This document shows positions 60,673 through 64,000 of a stretch of 64,000 bases of DNA, in pieces. Position numbers and translations under genes: made by a program. Where the stretch lies: NCBI RefSeq assembly GCF_042652985.1, contig NZ_JBHSHQ010000028.1:1-64000 (forward strand). Direction: 5' to 3'. Position 1 is the stretch's first letter, and every line of letters begins with the position of its first letter. The notes under the pieces are model-generated. The model saw nothing but the letters and a program-made list of their open reading frames with translations. It searched no databases and had not been told where the DNA came from. This DNA comes from Ruoffia tabacinasalis (GTDB lineage: Bacteria > Bacillota > Bacilli > Lactobacillales > Aerococcaceae).

Positions 60673-61395
60673 TTACCAAATGCGGTAGCCGATATTTGTT
60701 ATTAATAGGCCAGTCTGAATATCCCAACGGCAATATTGAATATATACCATATCATCACCATTACCGTAGTAGGCTAAATCAGGCATATAATCATCACCGT
60801 AAAATTGCTTTTGTTGATTTTCATGTAGAAATTCAATCGTTTGAGTAATTTCATAACCTTTACTTAAACCATCTTCATCTGTAATGACCACTTCTGTTCC
60901 AACCTCTAGCAGACCTTGATCCGCTAATGGATTAAAAACGCCTGTACCCGATAAATCATAGTAATGACCAAAAAATGTATTGATATTATTTTGACCTACA
61001 TAAGCCACTCGGTTTTCATTCAAGACTTCATTTAATTCATCAAAATCATCACCGAAGCCTTCGTTTCCTCGCATGTCTTTAAAAGAAAACTCATAACCAT
61101 TCACGTTTAGGCTTTCTTCAGTATAGCCTGCTTCTGTCCCATCTTCTGGCAAGGATTCGATTTCCTCTTCATCGTAGTCAGTTGGTAAAACTGGTTCATG
61201 AATGACCGCACCTTCAATATCTTCGGGTTTCAGGCTGTCATCTTCATTATCTTTTTCTGTTTCGTCCTCGTCTACTCCGTTTCTTTCCTGTACTGACAAA
61301 GTATCTTGAGCAAGTACTGCCGTGTTTGGCGTATAAGAATTTGTATAAGGCAAGAGAGTCGCGAGTATTGATGTTAATAGTAGAAAGCGTTTAAT
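60673..61395 (-). CDS. secreted sortase-like protein, probable AUU start
   Basis: Exported protein of about 240 residues. A short signal peptide (KRFLLLTSILATLL) is followed by a very acidic linker (residues 35-95) and a beta-rich domain. FFGHYYDLSGTGVFNPLADQGLLEVGTEVVIT and MVYIQYCRWDIQTGLLITNIGYRIW resemble sortase blades, with His147, Cys225 and a C-terminal Arg in the positions of the sortase triad (numbered from the GTG at 61404). The only good ribosome site (GAGG) is 8 bases before ATT at 61395, which would give MKRFLLL; the upstream GTG touches that site. Sortase identity is inferred from motif order. Confidence 0.65.
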   Translation of the reverse strand: MKRFLLLTSILATLLPYTNSYTPNTAVLAQDTLSVQERNGVDEDETEKDNEDDSLKPEDIEGAVIHEPVLPTDYDEEEIESLPEDGTEAGYTEESLNVNGYEFSFKDMRGNEGFGDDFDELNEVLNENRVAYVGQNNINTFFGHYYDLSGTGVFNPLADQGLLEVGTEVVITDEDGLSKGYEITQTIEFLHENQQKQFYGDDYMPDLAYYGNGDDMVYIQYCRWDIQTGLLITNIGYRIW

Positions 61396-61496
61396 AAAAA
61401 TCACCTCAAAATTAGTCTAGTAATCATATTATAACTAAAAGTGTCTAATTTAATACTAAATATATTATAAATTTCCGTTAATATTTAGTATATCTA

Positions 61497-62999
61497 TTAT
61501 GGTAATTTAATCTTTGCGACATTTAATGATCTTAATGTAGGTGTTTTCTTATATTGGTGTTCTTCCATTTTAATTAAGATATCGTTAAGCATCTGAACTG
61601 TATCTGACATATAAGAGCCTTTATTAAGCATGACACACTCAGAACGGCTCCCTTCAGCGGCATCGGTCACCTCTGCTCTAGAAGGAATTCCTTCATCCAG
61701 CATTGAAGCCATTACCTCTGTCCCCCATATCACAGGAGTATCACTTGCCTCACAAATCCATAAGATTTCTTGTTGTAATTCAGCAAGTCTCACATAACCA
61801 CTTTCTACCGCTAAATCTCCGCGGGCAATCATGACAGATACTGGGTTTCGACTTCCAGCTTTTAGAATCACTTCTGGTAAATTATTCATTGCTTGAACTG
61901 TTTCAATTTTTAAAGTTAATGGGATGTCATTCAATGGTCGATTCATTTTTTCAATTTCTGCTTGAATTTCTTCAATATCATCCGTAGTTCGAATGAATGA
62001 ACAACCAATCATATCCGCATGTTCAACGGCAAAGTGAATCGCTTTTCGGTCTTCATCAGTTAGGACATCGATATCAAACTCTGTTTTAGGGAAATTAAGG
62101 CCTTTCTCAGCCTTTATTCTTACAGAGCCACCTCTGACTCTCTTTACTAGTAGTAAAGCTTCTGACTCCCCAATTTTTTTCACTTCAAGCTCAATGGACC
62201 CATCATCAATCAAAATCGGATCATCAATTGATAATTGCTCAAAAATTTGAGGTATACTGCAACCGATAGTCACTTTAATATCGTCATCAAGAGCTGGTAA
62301 ATTTACATAATCTTTAGTCATACGAACTAAATCACCTGCTTTTACTTTGGGTTTCTTAAATTTTGTAAAGACCCAATCCGTTCTAATTTTAGGACCGGCA
62401 ATGTCGATTAATATTTTTACTTTTTTATCTAATTCTTCGGCTACTTCATGAATATTGTCTATCATGGCACTCCAAGTATCTTCATTGTCATGCGCTGCAT
62501 TAATTCTAGCAACATTCATCCCACTCTCAATTAATTCTTTCAAAAGCACCTTGTCTTCAGATGCTTCTGTAGGCATTGTCACCATAATGCGTGTATTTCT
62601 TTCTCTTGGCGCATCTCCAAAAAACAATTGTGTATTCTGAGCAAGTCTGTTTCTTCCAGCTGTTGATTGTTTTGATTCAGGTTCTTCAATCTCCATATCT
62701 TTGCCAATTGTATTTCCTAAACGTCTAATAACAGACTCTAAAGTAAATAACGTTCTAGACTCTAATCTACCTAAACTTGATAGACCCCATGAAGATAAAT
62801 CTGCTTGTAATGATCGGATATCTCGTCTTCTTAAAGCAAGATAAGCAAACAAATTCCTAGCACTTTCACGAAATTCGTTTCGTTCGATATATTTATCAAT
62901 GGCTTTAAATTCAGTTTCAGATTCAGCTTTTATTTGTTGGTATAATTCTGTTAAATCATCATAAATTTGAGTTTGTTCTTCAATACTTGAGTATGTCAT
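61497..62999 (-). CDS. pyruvate-kinase-like protein lacking the catalytic Lys
   Basis: 500 residues. An N-terminal helical extension of about 130 residues precedes a pyruvate kinase barrel with ILIDIAGPKIRTDWVF, LIDDGSIELEVKK, LKIETVQAMNNL and IARGDLAVESGYV. The substrate loop usually reading RLNFSHG is RINAAHD (165-171), Ser to Ala, and the catalytic Lys in SFVRKA is Thr338 (SFIRTTDDI). The C-terminal regulatory domain is missing. It is probably not a standard glycolytic pyruvate kinase and may act on another phosphoenol or be a sensor. Confidence 0.85.
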   Translation of the reverse strand: MTYSSIEEQTQIYDDLTELYQQIKAESETEFKAIDKYIERNEFRESARNLFAYLALRRRDIRSLQADLSSWGLSSLGRLESRTLFTLESVIRRLGNTIGKDMEIEEPESKQSTAGRNRLAQNTQLFFGDAPRERNTRIMVTMPTEASEDKVLLKELIESGMNVARINAAHDNEDTWSAMIDNIHEVAEELDKKVKILIDIAGPKIRTDWVFTKFKKPKVKAGDLVRMTKDYVNLPALDDDIKVTIGCSIPQIFEQLSIDDPILIDDGSIELEVKKIGESEALLLVKRVRGGSVRIKAEKGLNFPKTEFDIDVLTDEDRKAIHFAVEHADMIGCSFIRTTDDIEEIQAEIEKMNRPLNDIPLTLKIETVQAMNNLPEVILKAGSRNPVSVMIARGDLAVESGYVRLAELQQEILWICEASDTPVIWGTEVMASMLDEGIPSRAEVTDAAEGSRSECVMLNKGSYMSDTVQMLNDILIKMEEHQYKKTPTLRSLNVAKIKLP

Positions 63000-63118
63000 T
63001 TGTTCACCTCATAATATATTATTGTTAATGTGATTATAACAATATTCATCGACATTTGAAAACGTTACCCTTTATTATTACTACATATATATTTATAGGT
63101 ATAAAATTTTATGGAAAT

Positions 63119-63150
63119 ACAAAAAAACACTACAAAAATTGCAGTGCTTT
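63119..63150 (-). terminator. terminator of the DUF2786 gene
   Basis: GCACTGCA pairs (with G-U pairs) with TGTAGTGT, then seven T residues on the minus strand. Confidence 0.75.
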
Positions 63151-63168
63151 AAACATCTAGTCTATCAT

Positions 63169-63870
63169 TTATTGGTCTAAGTATTTATTCGTTAAAGAAA
63201 CATTTTGTCCACGGTCATAACCATCATGATAGGCATGGCTATTTCGACTTAAATCAGGTTGTTTAAAGGCTAAAGAACCATTAATTTCTTGATTAAACTT
63301 ATCTACAACATCTTGAGGAGTTTTGATAATTAAAGCAAACTTCTCATTATCATCTGCCATCTCTTCTCTTTGCTTGGCAAATTTATGGTCTAAACCATCC
63401 ATAAACCCTTGATAGTAGGCTTTTCGAATTTGAGCTTGAGCGAGTGTAGAATCTTCATTATTATCTTTAATATGAATTCCTGCATAATGCTTCATTGATT
63501 CAGCAGCTAAGTAAAACACTTCATAAGCCAACTCAACATCTTCAGGGTAACCCATTAGAACAAGCTTTCTTTGCACGCTCTTCTGATGTGGTAGACGGTT
63601 ACTCTGCACATAAAACATCACTCTGAAGTTTTCAGAAATGATCTTAACTAACACTTTCTCCCACCAATATAATCGCTTATATACAGAAAGGGATTTGATA
63701 ATAATCTCTTGCTTTCCACCTTCATTTAACTCATCTTGAGAAATTTTATATTTAAGCATTAATTTTTGGGCCATTAATAAGGCTGTTTGACTCTCCTCGT
63801 CATTACCACCGTCTTCAGCAAGTGATAACAAATTACGTATTTTATCGAGAATTTTATCATTGATTGACAC
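63169..63870 (-). CDS. DUF2786-domain protein
   Basis: 233 residues, cytoplasmic. The N-terminal ILDKIRNLLSLAEDGGNDEESQTALLMAQKLMLKYKIS is the DUF2786 signature, followed by a mostly helical region (VELAYEVFYLAAESMKHYAG, YYQGFMDGLDHKFAKQREEM). Relatives occur in phage and mobile-element contexts as well as chromosomes; function unknown. Ribosome site AAGGGGG. It is a single gene. Confidence 0.85.
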   Translation of the reverse strand: MSINDKILDKIRNLLSLAEDGGNDEESQTALLMAQKLMLKYKISQDELNEGGKQEIIIKSLSVYKRLYWWEKVLVKIISENFRVMFYVQSNRLPHQKSVQRKLVLMGYPEDVELAYEVFYLAAESMKHYAGIHIKDNNEDSTLAQAQIRKAYYQGFMDGLDHKFAKQREEMADDNEKFALIIKTPQDVVDKFNQEINGSLAFKQPDLSRNSHAYHDGYDRGQNVSLTNKYLDQ

Positions 63871-63945
63871 ATTAATACCCCCTTGTTATGGCAATATAAC
63901 TAATTTTATCATATTTTGAGACAAAATATAAATACAATGCCTAAT

Positions 63946-64000
63946 TTAACGTAAAGTTCTTAAAACTTCTTCAAATCGATCTGGTAAATCTGTTTCGAAA
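63946..64000 (-). CDS. 3' end of a gene running off the window
   Basis: An open minus-strand frame enters from the right edge and ends at the TAA at 63946-63948. It encodes ETDLPDRFEEVLRTLR before the stop, which looks like the charged C-terminal helix of a real protein. Too short to identify. Confidence 0.5.
   Translation of the reverse strand, partial: FETDLPDRFEEVLRTLR

Overview
The window reads as a low-GC Gram-positive chromosome, most likely a member of the Lactobacillales in or near the Aerococcaceae/Carnobacteriaceae. The grounds are AT-rich intergenic DNA, strong AGGAGG-type ribosome sites, GTG and TTG starts, Rgg-type and LacI-type regulators, a preQ1-I riboswitch and an OpuA-type betaine transporter. 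The taxon is an inference. No rRNA, tRNA, CRISPR array, insertion sequence or prophage is visible. Most genes lie on the minus strand.

Layout. 0.1-4.8 kb holds small housekeeping genes (two metallo-beta-lactamase-fold proteins, a pseudouridine synthase, OsmC, a DUF899-like protein, a VOC protein). 4.9-11.6 kb is a carbohydrate uptake and catabolism operon (oxidoreductase, binding protein, ATPase, permease, TIM-barrel isomerase) with a divergent LacI regulator and two operator-like palindromes. 11.6-23.6 kb is the purine operon purF-M-N-H-D-E-K-C-L behind a PurR-type palindrome. 24.5-32.5 kb is a peptide ABC transporter with two tandem M20 amidohydrolases. 32.9-34.7 kb is queF-queC-queT under a preQ1-I riboswitch. 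35.1-37.1 kb holds an unrecognised secreted protein with a small membrane partner, a hairpin cluster and a nucleoside hydrolase. 37.2-41.0 kb is an Rgg-type regulator, two NAD(P)H:FMN reductases and ApbE. 41.2-47.4 kb is mixed housekeeping. 47.8-50.8 kb is the betaine transporter. 50.9-63.9 kb is mixed and includes an ExbB/ExbD-like stator module, a deoxynucleoside kinase behind NrdR boxes, a sortase-like secreted protein and an atypical pyruvate-kinase-like protein.

Main discoveries. (1) Both glutamine amidotransferases of the purine operon have lost their glutaminase nucleophile. PurF has Gly where the N-terminal catalytic Cys should be, and Ala for the glutamine-binding Asp. PurL has Gly for the catalytic Cys, Asn for the catalytic His, and a generally eroded glutaminase domain. 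The synthase halves look intact, so this pathway probably runs on free ammonia or a glutaminase acting in trans. (2) A cytoplasmic ApbE flavin transferase sits beside a reductase-PAS protein whose tail carries three DTVSGAS flavinylation motifs, which suggests a soluble redox protein with several covalent FMNs. (3) A proton-channel stator module (ExbB-like, ExbD-like and a second ExbD-like protein without the proton-carrying Asp) occurs in an apparent monoderm. (4) Endonuclease III has a C-x6-C-x2-H-x5-H site in place of its four-Cys cluster ligands. (5) None of the three ABC solute-binding proteins has a lipobox Cys.
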